From Aporrectodea caliginosa (taxonomy: Eukaryota; Annelida; Clitellata; Crassiclitellata; Lumbricidae), in contig JACEVL010000163.1 of assembly GCA_020284085.1 (NCBI GenBank), forward strand, positions 1,832,761 through 1,896,760: 64,000 bases of DNA, written 5' to 3'. A model generated the notes under the pieces. The model worked only from the letters and a program-made list of their open reading frames with translations, was not told the DNA's origin and ran no database searches. Within the stretch, counting starts at the first letter, position 1, and the number at the start of each line of letters is the position of its first letter. Position numbers and translations under genes: made by a program. This document shows positions 42,031-54,455 of the stretch, piece after piece.

Positions 42031-45000
42031 CGATGAAAGAAGGAATAATCAGGACTAAGGAAGAAGCCGATGAAAGAAGGAATAATCAGGACTAAGGAAG
42101 AAGACGATGAAAGAAGGAATAATCAGGACTAAGGAAGAAGACGATGAAAGAAGGAATAATCAGGACTAAGGAAGAAGACGATGAAAGAAGGAATAATCAG
42201 GACTAAGGAAGAAGACGATGAAAGAAGGAATAATCAGGACTAAGGAAGAAGACGATGAAAGAAGGAATAATCAGGACTAAGGAAGAAGCCGATGAAAGAA
42301 GGAATAATCAGGACTAAGGAAGAAGACGATGAAAGAAGGAATAATCAGGACTAAGGAAGAAGCCGATGAAAGAAGGAATAATCAGGACTAAGGAAGAAGA
42401 CGATGAAAGAAGGAATAATCAGGACTAAGGAAGAAGCCGATGAAAGAAGGAATAATCAGGACTAAGGAAGAAGAATAATCAGGACGATGAAAGAAGGAAT
42501 AATCAGGACTAAGGAAGAAGACGATGAAAGAAGGAATAATCAGGACTAAGGAAGAAGCCGATGAAAGAAGGAATAATCAGGACTAAGGAAGAAGCCGATG
42601 AAAGAAGGAATAATCAGGACTAAGGAAGAAGCCGATGAAAGAAGGAATAATCAGGACTAAGGAAGAAGACGATGAAAGAAGGAATAATCAGGACTAAGGA
42701 AGAAGACGATGAAAGAAGGAATAATCAGGACTAAGGAAGAAGACGATGAAAGAAGGAATAATCAGGACTAAGGAAGAAGACGATGAAAGAAGGAATAATC
42801 AGGACTAAGGAAGAAGACGATGAAAGAAGGAATAATCAGGACTAAGGAAGAAGCCGATGAAAGAAGGAATAATCAGGACTAAGGAAGAAGCCGATGAAAG
42901 AAGGAATAATCAGGACTAAGGAAGAAGACGATGAAAGAAGGAATAATCAGGACTAAGGAAGAAGACGATGAAAGAAGGAATAATCAGGACTAAGGAAGAA
43001 GACGATGAAAGAAGGAATAATCAGGACTAAGGAAGGACGATGAAAGAAGGAATAATCAGGACTAAGGAAGAAGCCGATGAAAGAAGGAATAATCAGGACT
43101 AAGGAAGAAGAACGATGAAAGAAGGAATAATCAGGACTAAGGAAGAAGAAGCCGATGAAAGAAGGAATAATCAGGACTAAGGAAGAAGACGATGAAAGAA
43201 GGAATAATCAGGACTAAGGAAGAAGCCGATGAAAGAAGGAATAATCAGGACTAAGGAAGAAGCCGATGAAAGAAGGAATAATCAGGACTAAGGAAGAAGC
43301 CGATGAAAGAAGGAATAATCAGGACTAAGGAAGAAGACGATGAAAGAAGGAATAATCAGGACTAAGGAAGAAGCCGATGAAAGAAGGAATAATCAGGACT
43401 AAGGAAGAAGACGATGAAAGAAGGAATAATCAGGACTAAGGAAGAAGACGATGAAAGAAGGAATAATCAGGACTAAGGAAGAAGACGATGAAAGAAGGAA
43501 TAATCAGGACTAAGGAAGAAGACGATGAAAGAAGGAATAATCAGGACTAAGGAAGAAGACGATGAAAGAAGGAATAATCAGGACTAAGGAAGAAGACGAT
43601 GAAAGAAGGAATAATCAGGACTAAGGAAGAAGACGATGAAAGAAGGAATAATCAGGACTAAGGAAGAAGACGATGAAAGAAGGAATAATCAGGACTAAGG
43701 AAGAAGACGATGAAAGAAGGAATAATCAGGACTAAGGAAGAAGACGATGAAAGAAGGAATAATCAGGACTAAGGAAGAAGACGATGAAAGAAGGAATAAT
43801 CAGGACTAAGGAAGAAGACGATGAAAGAAGGAATAATCAGGACTAAGGAAGAAGACGATGAAAGAAGGAATAATCAGGACTAAGGAAGAAGACGATGAAA
43901 GAAGGAATAATCAGGACTAAGGAAGAAGACGATGAAAGAAGGAATAATCAGGACTAAGGAAGAAGACGATGAAAGAAGGAATAATCAGGACTAAGGAAGA
44001 AGACGATGAAAGAAGGAATAATCAGGACTAAGGAAGAAGACGATGAAAGAAGGAATAATCAGGACTAAGGAAGAAGACGATGAAAGAAGGAATAATCAGG
44101 ACTAAGGAAGAAGACGATGAAAGAAGGAATAATCAGGACTAAGGAAGAAGACGATGAAAGAAGGAATAATCAGGACTAAGGAAGAAGACGATGAAAGAAG
44201 GAATAATCAGGACTAAGGAAGAAGACGATGAAAGAAGGAATAATCAGGACTAAGGAAGAAGACGATGAAAGAAGGAATAATCAGGACTAAGGAAGAAGCC
44301 GATGAAAGAAGGAATAATCAGGACTAAGGAAGAAGACGATGAAAGAAGGAATAATCAGGACTAAGGAAGAAGACGATGAAAGAAGGAATAATCAGGACTA
44401 AGGAAGAAGACGATGAAAGAAGGAATAATCAGGACTAAGGAAGAAGACGATGAAAGAAGGAATAATCAGGACTAAGGAAGAAGACGATGAAAGAAGGAAT
44501 AATCAGGACTAAGGAAGAAGACGATGAAAGAAGGAATAATCAGGACTAAGGAAGAAGACGATGAAAGAAGGAATAATCAGGACTAAGGAAGAAGACGATG
44601 AAAGAAGGAATAATCAGGACTAAGGAAGAAGCCGATGAAAGAAGGAATAATCAGGACTAAGGAAGAATAACGATGAAAGAAGGAATAATCAGGACTAAGG
44701 AAGAAGACGATGAAAGAAGGAATAATCAGGACTAAGGAAGAAGACGATGAAAGAAGGAATAATCAGGACTAAGGAAGAAGCCGATGAAAGAAGGAATAAT
44801 CAGGACTAAGGAAGAAGACGATGAAAGAAGGAATAATCAGGACTAAGGAAGAAGACGATGAAAGAAGGAATAATCAGGACTAAGGAAGAAGCCGATGAAA
44901 GAAGGAATAATCAGGACTAAGGAAGAAGACGATGAAAGAAGGAATAATCAGGACTAAGGAAGAAGACGATGAAAGAAGGAATAATCAGGACTAAGGAAGA

Positions 45001-48000
45001 AGACGATGAAAGAAGGAATAATCAGGACTAAGGAAGAAGACGATGAAAGAAGGAATAATCAGGACTAAGGAAGAAGCCGATGAAAGAAGGAATAATCAGG
45101 ACTAAGGAAGAAGACGATGAAAGAAGGAATAATCAGGACTAAGGAAGAAGACGATGAAAGAAGGAATAATCAGGACTAAGGAAGAAGCCGATGAAAGAAG
45201 GAATAATCAGGACTAAGGAAGAAGCCGATGAAAGAAGGAATAATCAGGACTAAGGAAGAAGACGATGAAAGAAGGAATAATCAGGACTAAGGAAGAAGAC
45301 GATGAAAGAAGGAATAATCAGGACTAAGGAAGAAGCCGATGAAAGAAGGAATAATCAGGACTAAGGAAGAAGACGATGAAAGAAGGAATAATCAGGACTA
45401 AGGAAGAAGACGATGAAAGAAGGAATAATCAGGACTAAGGAAGAAGACGATGAAAGAAGGAATAATCAGGACTAAGGAAGAAGACGATGAAAGAAGGAAT
45501 AATCAGGACTAAGGAAGAAGGAATAATCGATGAAAGAAGGAATAATCAGGACTAAGGAAGAAGCCGATGAAAGAAGGAATAATCAGGACTAAGGAAGAAG
45601 ACGATGAAAGAAGGAATAATCAGGACTAAGGAAGAAGACGATGAAAGAAGGAATAATCAGGACTAAGGAAGAAGACGATGAAAGAAGGAATAATCAGGAC
45701 TAAGGAAGAAGACGATGAAAGAAGGAATAATCAGGACTAAGGAAGAAGACGATGAAAGAAGGAATAATCAGGACTAAGGAAGAAGACGATGAAAGAAGGA
45801 ATAATCAGGACTAAGGAAGAAGAACGATGAAAGAAGGAATAATCAGGACTAAGGAAGAAGACGATGAAAGAAGGAATAATCAGGACTAAGGAAGAAGACG
45901 ATGAAAGAAGGAATAATCAGGACTAAGGAAGAAGACGATGAAAGAAGGAATAATCAGGACTAAGGAAGAAGACGATGAAAGAAGGAATAATCAGGACTAA
46001 GGAAGAAGACGATGAAAGAAGGAATAATCAGGACTAAGGAAGAAGACGATGAAAGAAGGAATAATCAGGACTAAGGAAGAAGACGATGAAAGAAGGAATA
46101 ATCAGGACTAAGGAAGAAGACGATGAAAGAAGGAATAATCAGGACTAAGGAAGAAGACGATGAAAGAAGGAATAATCAGGACTAAGGAAGAAGACGATGA
46201 AAGAAGGAATAATCAGGACTAAAGGACTAGAAAGAAAGGAAGAAGACGATGAAAGAAGGAATAATCAGGACTAAGGAAGAAGACGATGAAAGAAGGAATA
46301 ATCAGGACTAAGGAAGAAGACGATGAAAGAAGGAATAATCAGGACTAAGGAAGAAGACGATGAAAGAAGGAATAATCAGGACTAAGGAAGAAGACGATGA
46401 AAGAAGGAATAATCAGGACTAAGGAAGAAGACGATGAAAGAAGGAATAATCAGGACTAAGGAAGAAGACGATGAAAGAAGGAATAATCAGGACTAAGGAA
46501 GAAGACGATGAAAGAAGGAATAATCAGGACTAAGGAAGAAGCCGATGAAAGAAGGAATAATCAGGACTAAGGAAGAAGACGATGAAAGAAGGAATAATCA
46601 GGACTAAGGAAGAAGACGATGAAAGAAGGAATAATCAGGACTAAGGAAGAAGACGATGAAAGAAGGAATAATCAGGACTAAGGAAGAAGCCGATGAAAGA
46701 AGGAATAATCAGGACTAAGGAAGAAGACGATGAAAGAAGGAATAATCAGGACTAAGGAAGAAGACGATGAAAGAAGGAATAATCAGGACTAAGGAAGAAG
46801 CCGATGAAAGAAGGAATAATCAGGACTAAGGAAGAAGACGATGAAAGAAGGAATAATCAGGACTAAGGAAGAAGACGATGAAAGAAGGAATAATCAGGAC
46901 TAAGGAAGAAGACGATGAAAGAAGGAATAATCAGGACTAAGGAAGAAGACGATGAAAGAAGGAATAATCAGGACTAAGGAAGAAGACGATGAAAGAAGGA
47001 ATAATCAGGACTAAGGAAGAAGACGATGAAAGAAGGAATAATCAGGACTAAGGAAGAAGACGATGAAAGAAGGAATAGGATCAGGACTACGATGAAAGAA
47101 GAATAATCAGGAAAGAAGACGATGAAAGAATAATCAGGACTAAGGAAGAAGACGATGAAAGAAGGAATAATCAGGACTAAGGAAGAAGACGATGAAAGAA
47201 GGAATAATCAGGACTAAGGAAGAAGACGATGAAAGAAGGAATAATCAGGACTAAAGAAGAAGACGATGAAAGAAGGAATAATCAGGACTAAGGAAGAAGA
47301 CGAGAAAGATGAAATCAGGAAGGAATAATCGAGGACTAAAGGAAGAAGCCGATGAAAGAAGGAATAATCAGGACTAAGGAAGAAGCCGATGAAAGAAGGA
47401 ATAATCAGGACTAAGGAAGAAGACGATGAAAGAAGGAATAATCAGGACTAAGGAAGAAGACGATGAAAGAAGGAATAATCAGGACTAAGGAAGAAGACGA
47501 TGAAAGAAGGAATAATCAGGACTAAGGAAGAAGACGATGAAAGAAGGAATAATCAGGACTAAGGAAGAAGACGATGAAAGAAGGAATAATCAGGACTAAG
47601 GAAGAAGAACGATGAAAGAAGGAATAATCAGGACTAAGGAAGAAGACCGATGAAAGAAGGAATAATCAGGACTAAGGAAGAAGACGATGAAAGAAGGAAT
47701 AATCAGGACTAAGGAAGAAGACGATGAAAGAAGGAATAATCAGGACTAAGGAAGAAGACGATGAAAGAAGGAATAATCAGGACTAAGGAAGAAGACGATG
47801 AAAGAAGGAATAATCAGGACTAAGGAAGAAGACGATGAAAGAAGGAATAATCAGGACTAAGGAAGAAACGATGAAAGAAGGAATAATCAGGACTAAGGAA
47901 GAAGACGATGAAAGAAGGAATAATCAGGACTAAGAAAGAAGACGACGAAAGAAGGAATAATCAGGACTAAGGAAGAAGACGATGAAAGAAGGAATAATCA

Positions 48001-48848
48001 GGACTAAGGAAGAAGACGATGAAAGAAGGAATAATCAGGACTAAGGAAGAAGACGATGAAAGAAGGAATAATCAGGACTAAGGAAGAAGACGATGAAAGA
48101 AGGAATAATCAGGACTAAGGAAGAAGACGATGAAAGAAGAATAATCGATGAAAGAAGGAATAATCAGGACTAAGGAAGAAGACGATGAAAGAAGGAATAA
48201 TCAGGACTAAGGAAGAAGACGATGAAAGAAGGAATAATCAGGACTAAGGAAGAAGACGATGAAAGAAGGAATAATCAGGACTAAGGAAGAAGACGATGAA
48301 AGAAGGAATAATCAGGACTAAGGAAGAAGACGATGAAAGAAGGAATAATCAGGACTAAGGAAGAAGACGATGAAAGAAGGAATAATCAGGACTAAGGAAG
48401 AAGCCGATGAAAGAAGGAATAATCAGGACTAAGGAAGAAGCCGATGAAAGAAGGAATAATCAGGACTAAGGAAGAAGCCGATGAAAGAAGGAATAATCAG
48501 GACTAAGGAAGAAGCCGATGAAAGAAGGAATAATCAGGACTAAGGAAGAAGACGATGAAAGAAGTAATAATCAGGACTAAGGAAGAAGCCGATGAAAGAA
48601 GGAATAATCAGGACTAAGGAAGAAGCCGATGAAAGAAGGAATAATCAGGACTAAGGAAGAAGCCGATGAAAGAAGGAATAATCAGGACTAAGGAAGAAGA
48701 CGATGAAAGAAGGAATAATCAGGACTAAGGAAGAAGACGATGAAAGAAGGAATAATCAGGACTAAGGAAGAAGCCGATGACAGAAGTAATAATCAGGACT
48801 AAGGAAGAAGACGATGAAAGAAGGAATACTCAGGACTAAGGAAGAAGT
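42031..48848. repeat. 37-bp minisatellite, ~184 copies, filling the last intron of gene B
   Basis: The unit contains GATGAAAGAAGGAATAATCA followed by GGACTAAGGAAGAAG plus AC or CC. Units are nearly identical; the main variation is A or C just before CGATG. A few units are broken (near 42470, 43036, 45520, 46225, 47080-47130, 47305, 48140). The plus strand is purine-rich, so in the gene B transcript (minus) the intron is pyrimidine-rich. The array starts 108 bases from the acceptor of the last exon and ends 550 bases from the upstream donor. Confidence 0.98.
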
Positions 48849-49398
48849 TATTTCGGAGCAACCATTGGGGTTACTCGACGGTGTTTGGGGTTTAACTCAG
48901 AGACGTGTTCAGATGAAAAATTGGTGGTGGAGGAAACATTGTCAGCCTATTCAAATTATGATCAGATCATACATAGGTCATAGAAACCCTTTTGAAAGTC
49001 TAGTAAATAACACGGCTCATCGCAAATAAGGGAAACTTCTTCTAGCTATTTTTATAGCCACTATATTTTGCAAATGGTATTGTGTGACAAAGCAGTTCTT
49101 TGCTAAGTCTTCTAGACAAAATGTGTTCTTTGTATGAATATACTGGTCCTTCAGCATAACACTGACAATTTTGACGGGTCCATCCGTAAATGAATGTTTA
49201 GGATATGTAAGAAAACTAATTTGAATTCTTCTGTCAAAATTTCGTTCAGCTGAAGGATAGTTACATCAAACACTTTCATAGTCGTGACCTTTAAACCAAT
49301 CAACAATTTCGTATATATACTACGCACCTTAAAAGGTCACGGAATCACTAAATGATCTTTGCAAAAATAAGGAACAACAGGTAATCCTGCAATCTTAC

Positions 49399-49569
49399 CT
49401 GCACTCGGTGTGTTCCATCAGAACATGAAGGGTGTGTTTCAGATGTTGGCTCGTTTTGGGGTGGTACACAAACAATTTCGTTATCAGTCAGGGAAACTAC
49501 AGAACAACTTTCGTTGCCCACATATACTCTATAGTCGTCCTTGACAGAAGCAACTCTGAAGCCTTCACC
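49399..49569 (-). CDS. gene B exon: core of IPT3
   Basis: Acceptor ATTTTTAG, donor GTAAGA, 171 bases, phase 0 at both ends. The translation GEGFRVASVKDDYRVYVGN and SCSVVSLTDNEIVCVPP shows the plexin/MET IPT pattern (V.VG...C.V.SLT...I.C.PP). It then continues SCSDGTHRVQ into the last exon. It completes the strand IIIN from the exon at 50596-50988. Confidence 0.92.
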
Positions 49570-49874
49570 CTAAAAATATAATAATACTATTATCAAACAC
49601 AGAACAAGTCAATCTTAAATAATTATTAAGTAATTACGAATAAAAGGTCAATAGTGCCAGTTGGCTAAACCCCATAGGTTACTCAACACTAGATTACAGA
49701 TTATTCGAGTAAAGAAAAACAAAGGTATCATGAATAAGTTACATAAATCATAGCAATAAGCACATAACAAGTAATGGAGAAAAACGTGAGAAAATACTGA
49801 ACCTAGAAAATGACCGACAGAATGAAAAACACTCATCGTAATCTATCGCCGTCGAACGGTTGCGTCAGAAACGT

Positions 49875-49932
<58 letters not shown>

Positions 49933-50189
49933 CAACGTTGAAGACGACGACGACGATAATGATAGTGATCGTGACTATCCTTTAGGCCTATCTACTTATT
50001 ATCTCATGAGCAATCCGCCATAATACACTGTCCAATGAATCACTGCTTGGAATTCGGCTTCGGAGTCGACTGAAAAAGTTGTTTATTAAAAATTGGCCAA
50101 AGCGTAAGGGGTGGCAGGTATGGCGACCCACTTATAGCGCACCATAGCAAATAAAGCGGAACTAATTGGCAACAGCAGGAGATAATTTA
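49570..50189 (-). other. gene B intron
   Basis: Contains a GAT/ATG trinucleotide tract at 49875-49931 and no coding signal. Confidence 0.8.
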
Positions 50190-50570
50190 TAGTAGCGTAT
50201 CGTATCGTATCGTATTTAAGTATTTGTAAAGCGCCTCTAGTAGGGTGAACCGTTCAGAAGCGCTCCCAGTGTGCTAAGCCCCGCGAAAATAAACAGGTTT
50301 TGAGAAAAGCGAAGGAAGAAGAGAGCCTGCCAGAGAGAATTTTAGAGCGAACAGAAGGAGAAAGAGCATTCCAAAGAGAGGGACCAATTGAAGCAAAGGA
50401 ACGAGCCTGAGCCATAGCAGTTCTACTACGGGGAACCAGGAGGTCAAGTCTATTGCAGGAACGAAGTGGACGGCGGGAGGAAGCTGAATGAGGCCGAAGT
50501 ATTACGCCAACCAGATATTGCGGGGCAAGACCCTCTGAGCCTTGAAGATCAGAGAGAGGATTTTAAATTG
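50190..50570 (-). mobile_element. LINE (L2/CR1-like) 3' fragment with ATACG tail
   Basis: The minus strand encodes LAPQYLVGVILRPHSASSRR, LLVPRSRTAMAQARSFASI and GPSLWNALSPSVRSKILSG, the usual C-terminus of L2-type ORF2. The tail is repeated ATACG (minus strand) at 50196-50215. The 5' truncation point lies about 25 bases downstream of the gene B donor at 50595. Confidence 0.8.
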
Positions 50571-50595
50571 TATGCCTCTAATTTATATAACTTGC

Positions 50596-50988
50596 ATTGA
50601 TGATGATCGTTTCGTTGACATCTGGATTGAAGTCCATAATCTCAGAATCGAAAATAATTGTGATCGGATTAATAGTCACCAGATTGAAGGTTATATTTGG
50701 TAACGATTTGCTGATGTTCTCATACGTCGGTAGATCATCCATTATGAAACCCAAGTACATCACAAACGTATCATTGCTGACAGGGTGAGTGATGTTGGCC
50801 ACGGGCTCCCGCTTCATTCTTCGACTTCTCCGGTAGTTGGGAACAGAGGCAAAGTCTAGAAACCTGCTCAATTCTCGTCTGATTCGGAGATATCTGCTGC
50901 TGGTCGTCGTGTTTTCAAGGAAGTATTCTGGTACGACACCGGCCGGTAGGAGGCAGTTCATTACCGAAGAATTCACAGGTAAACAATC
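50596..50988 (-). CDS. gene B exon: IPT2 C-terminal half, furin-type site, start of IPT3
   Basis: Acceptor CCATTAG, 393 bases, phase 0 on both sides. The translation starts DCLPVNSSVMNCLLPAGVVP. Mid-exon it has YRRSRRMKREP (about 50805-50835), a strong proprotein-convertase site (RMKR). It continues DTFVMYLGFIMDDL, the GFIMD strand typical of MET and plexin IPTs, and ends INPITIIFDSEIMDFNPDV and NETIIIN, the start of IPT3. The donor is AAT|GCAAGT. The only phase-compatible reading uses a GC donor, and it joins IIIN to GEGFRVAS perfectly. N-glycosylation sites NTT, NIT and NET are present. Confidence 0.9.
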
Positions 50989-51140
50989 CTAATGGAAAAT
51001 GAAGTCAGTTTAAACGCATTATAATATACTGATCAAAATAGTCCTCTCAAGACAACGAATTATCTATGGCGTAAACAAAGAACAGTTTATGAAGAAGATT
51101 CTTACAGAGATATATCGTCATCATCGTCAGCATCATCGTC

Positions 51141-51340
51141 TTAGTCATCAGCAGCAGAGCAACTTGTAGACCTACATAAAGAGGTAAAATTGGAAAAAGA
51201 AGTAAGAGAGGTAAGAGAGGTAAAAGAGGTCAGAGACGTAAAGGAGGTACTGTAAAAGAGGTAAAAGAGGTACTGCACACGTCTAGGCCTATAGTATAAA
51301 GCCGTGTACACGTCTAGGCCTATAGTATAAAGCCGTATTT
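51141..51340. repeat. short tandem repeats in gene B intron
   Basis: AGAGGTAA-type units of about 10 bases (51175-51275), then a ~31-base duplication containing CACGTCTAGGCCTATAGTAT (51276-51335). Confidence 0.8.
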
Positions 51341-51559
51341 TCACAATCCAAACATATTTTAAAGCGCGTATTTGTAACATCTACTGTTAAGATAACACCT
51401 AGTGCCCATCGTTTGTAAAACCACGAGGGTGATCTACTCTTAAACGCATAACGTGTGCAACTACCTTGAAACCCAAGTGTAATTTTAGTCGCACATGTAC
51501 AGATGTTCGACCATCTTTTCTGAACACGAGTGCTCATGAAAAGAACACAACAGTGTTCT

Positions 51560-51652
51560 AGTATCGTATCGTATCGTATCGTATCGTATCGTATCGTATT
51601 TAAGTATTTGTAAAGCGCCTCTCGTAGGGTGAACCGTTCAGAAGCGCAAAAA
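51560..51652 (-). mobile_element. LINE 3' end with (CGTAT)n tail
   Basis: Seven or so CGTAT units are followed by TTAAGTATTTGTAAAGCGCC, nearly identical to the 3' end of the LINE at 50190. A second, very short copy in the next intron. Confidence 0.8.
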
Positions 51653-52317
51653 AGACGATGTTTAAAACTCAGTTTTGAGCAACATTGAGAAGACGCACAA
51701 TACAGAAAAATGATTGTAATCATGCAGCAACGACAGGCAATATATTATCACAGATAGCAAAATAATGCAAGCCAGAATGATTAAAATAGATAGGAATTAT
51801 AATTATGCTACATAGCCTACTTAGATCTAATTGTAGGCCTATACTAAGCAAGACTGGTATATGAAATTGCGTATAAAGACAGTCTATACAGAGTATTTAA
51901 CATTCAAATCTTCAGATCTTGGAGCATGAAGCTGACTATTACCATTGGATAATGAATACTGTCTCTACACTGAACGGCTGCCTTAGCCTGTTAACTTAGT
52001 ACATTTTGTTGATGTATTCCAGAGACTGGTAACAATGGGGAAGACTAGATAAGCTGTCCCAGCTTCATCTCCCCATGAATCGTTTGCAACTTGAGTCTCA
52101 ACAGTGAAATTACCTGGTTTTGGCTCACCTATTGAGGCTATTGTTACTCAAACCTGCCAACATGCCCACATGAAGCCCATACAGGACTCATGTTCCCAGA
52201 TGGGACTCGTTAAAAGCCCACAGGGATCGCATCTAATGCCATGAAAATGCTGGCAGGGATGCAGTCGTCCGCTTCGTTTTGTTTGATCCTATAACTAAAA
52301 ACGATAAGTTAACGTAC
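51653..52317. other. gene B intron, no other feature
   Basis: Unique-looking DNA between the LINE tail and the IPT2 exon. Confidence 0.6.
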
Positions 52318-52441
52318 CTCGTTTGTTTGGCTTTTCGTGGAGGAATTTGTTGAAACATTGAAGACGCTTGTCGTAATTTCCATGTAGGGATTTGCCACAA
52401 CATCCATGTTGCTTCCCGTGATTGTCAGTTGGACGTCACCT
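52318..52441 (-). CDS. gene B exon: N-terminal half of IPT2
   Basis: Acceptor CTTTCAG, donor GTACGT, 124 bases. One base completes the Ala codon left by 54456-54635, giving QPTTLLAAGDVQLTITGSN, then MDVVANPYMEITTSVFNVS. This is the IPT signature P....G...LTI.G. Ends in phase 0. Confidence 0.9.
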
Positions 52442-52903
52442 CTGAAAGTCAGTAGACAAAGGTAGAAAACAATTCGATATAACAAACCAATTAATAAAAC
52501 AACAATTAAGGCCTACATTGCACGTCATCGTGAGAGTTTCATAAAAGGTTCAATATAGATGTACACATTCATTGGATTATTAACGCACAAACATGACCAT
52601 GTTTGCTCTATCATCTCACTTTACATCACAGTGCGTTTGACAATTCACTACATTATGCAACTGACAATGTGACATTACCTTTAACTGTTTCACATAATTA
52701 TCGTCATTTGGTTAACTTCGTGGCGAAGAGCTTCACGAATTGATTCGCCTATTATATGTAGGCTATGTGTCTAGACACTTAACACAGCTACTCTTAAGTA
52801 TCTCACAAAACACGCTGCCTACGTTATCCTATTAGCTGTTACAGTCGTTATGAAAAAAGTTAATCAGAAATCAAACAGTGCTCAGTAGCCTATCACATGA
52901 GAT
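52442..52903. other. gene B intron, unique part
   Basis: No feature seen before the minisatellite. Confidence 0.6.
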
Positions 52904-54446
52904 GGCATTACGTTAAATAGCATTGAGAGTGACGTTAAATAGCATTGAGAGTGACGTTAAATAGCATTGAGAGTGACGTTAAATAGCATTGACAGTGACG
53001 TTAAATAGCATTGACAGTGATGTTAAATAGCATTGACAGTGACGTTAAATAGCATTGAGAGTGACGTTAAGTAGCATTGAGAGTGACGTTAAGTAGCATT
53101 GAGAGTGACGTTAAATAGCATTGAGAGTGACGTTAAATAGCATTGAGAGTGACGTTAAATAGCATTGAAAGTGACGTTAAATAGCATTGACAGTGACGCT
53201 AAATAGCATTGACAGTGATGTTAAATAGCATTGACAGTGACGTTAAATAGCATTGACAGTGACGTTAAGTAGCATTGAGAGTGACATTAAATAGCATTGA
53301 GAGTGACGTTAAATAGCATTGAGAGTGACGTTAAATAGCATTGAGAGTGACGTTAAGTAGCATTGAGAGTGACGTTAAATAGCATTGAGAGTGACGTTAA
53401 GTAGCATTGAGAGTGACGTTAAGTAGCATTGAGAGTGACGTTAAATAGCATTGAGAGTGACGTTAAATAGCATTGAGAGTGACGTTAAATAGCATTGAGA
53501 GTGACGTTAAGTAGCATTGAGAGTGACGTTAAGTAGCATTGAGAGTGACGTTAAATAGCATTGAGAGTGACGTTAAATAGCATTGAGAGTGACGTTAAAT
53601 AGCATTGAGAGTGACGTTAAATAGCATTGAGAGTGACGTTAAATAATTCAAATTCAAATTTATTACTGAAATAGCATTGAGAGTGACGTTAAATAGCATT
53701 GAGAGTGACGTTAAATAGCATTGAGAGTGACGTTAAGTAGCATTGAGAGTGACGTTAAGTAGCATTGAGAGTGACGTTAAATAGCATTGAGAGTGACGTT
53801 AAGTAGCATTGAGAGTGACGTTAAATAGCATTGAGAGTGACGTTAAGTAGCATTGAGAGTGACGTTAAGTAGCATTGAGAGTGACGTTAAATAGCATTGA
53901 GAGTGACGTTAAATAGCATTGAGAGTGACGTTAAATAGCATTGAGAGTGACGTTAAATAGCATTGAGAGTGACGTTAAATAATTCAAATTCAAATTTATT
54001 ACTGAAATAGCATTGAGAGTGACGTTAAATAGCATTGAGAGTGACGTTAAATAGCATTGAGAGTGACGTTAAGTAGCATTGAGAGTGACGTTAAATAGCA
54101 TTGAGAGTGACGTTAAGTAGCATTGAGAGTGACGTTAAGTAGCATTGAGAGTGACGTTAAATAGCATTGAGAGTGACGTTAAATAGCATTGAGAGTGACG
54201 TTAAATAGCATTGAGAGTGACGTTAAATAGCATTGAGAGTGACGTTAAATAATTCAAATTCAAATTTATTACTGAAATAGCATTGAGAGTGACGTTAAAT
54301 AGCATTGAGAGTGACGTTAAATAGCATTGAGAGTGACGTTAAGTAGCATTGAGAGTGACGTTAAATAGCATTGAGAGTGACGTTAAGTAGCATTGAGAGT
54401 GACGTTAAATAGCATTGAGAGTGACGTTAAGTAGCATTGAGAGTGG
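52904..54446. repeat. 22-bp minisatellite with higher-order structure
   Basis: About 70 units built on AGCATTGAGAGTGACGTTAA plus AT or GT. A 28-base spacer containing AATTCAAATTCAAATTTATT interrupts the array at 53645, 53981 and 54251. The spacings of 336 and 270 bases equal 28 plus 14 and 11 units. The array ends 9 bases from the exon at 54456, i.e. right after the splice donor of gene B. Confidence 0.97.
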
Positions 54447-54455
54447 GTAACTTAC

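Noticed and set aside
42031..48848. CRISPR-like direct repeat array
   Set aside because: Units are contiguous with no unique spacers and the setting is a eukaryotic intron, so it is a minisatellite.
48814..49029. 71-codon ORF at the minisatellite edge
   Set aside because: Half of it is minisatellite and it lies antisense in the gene B intron.
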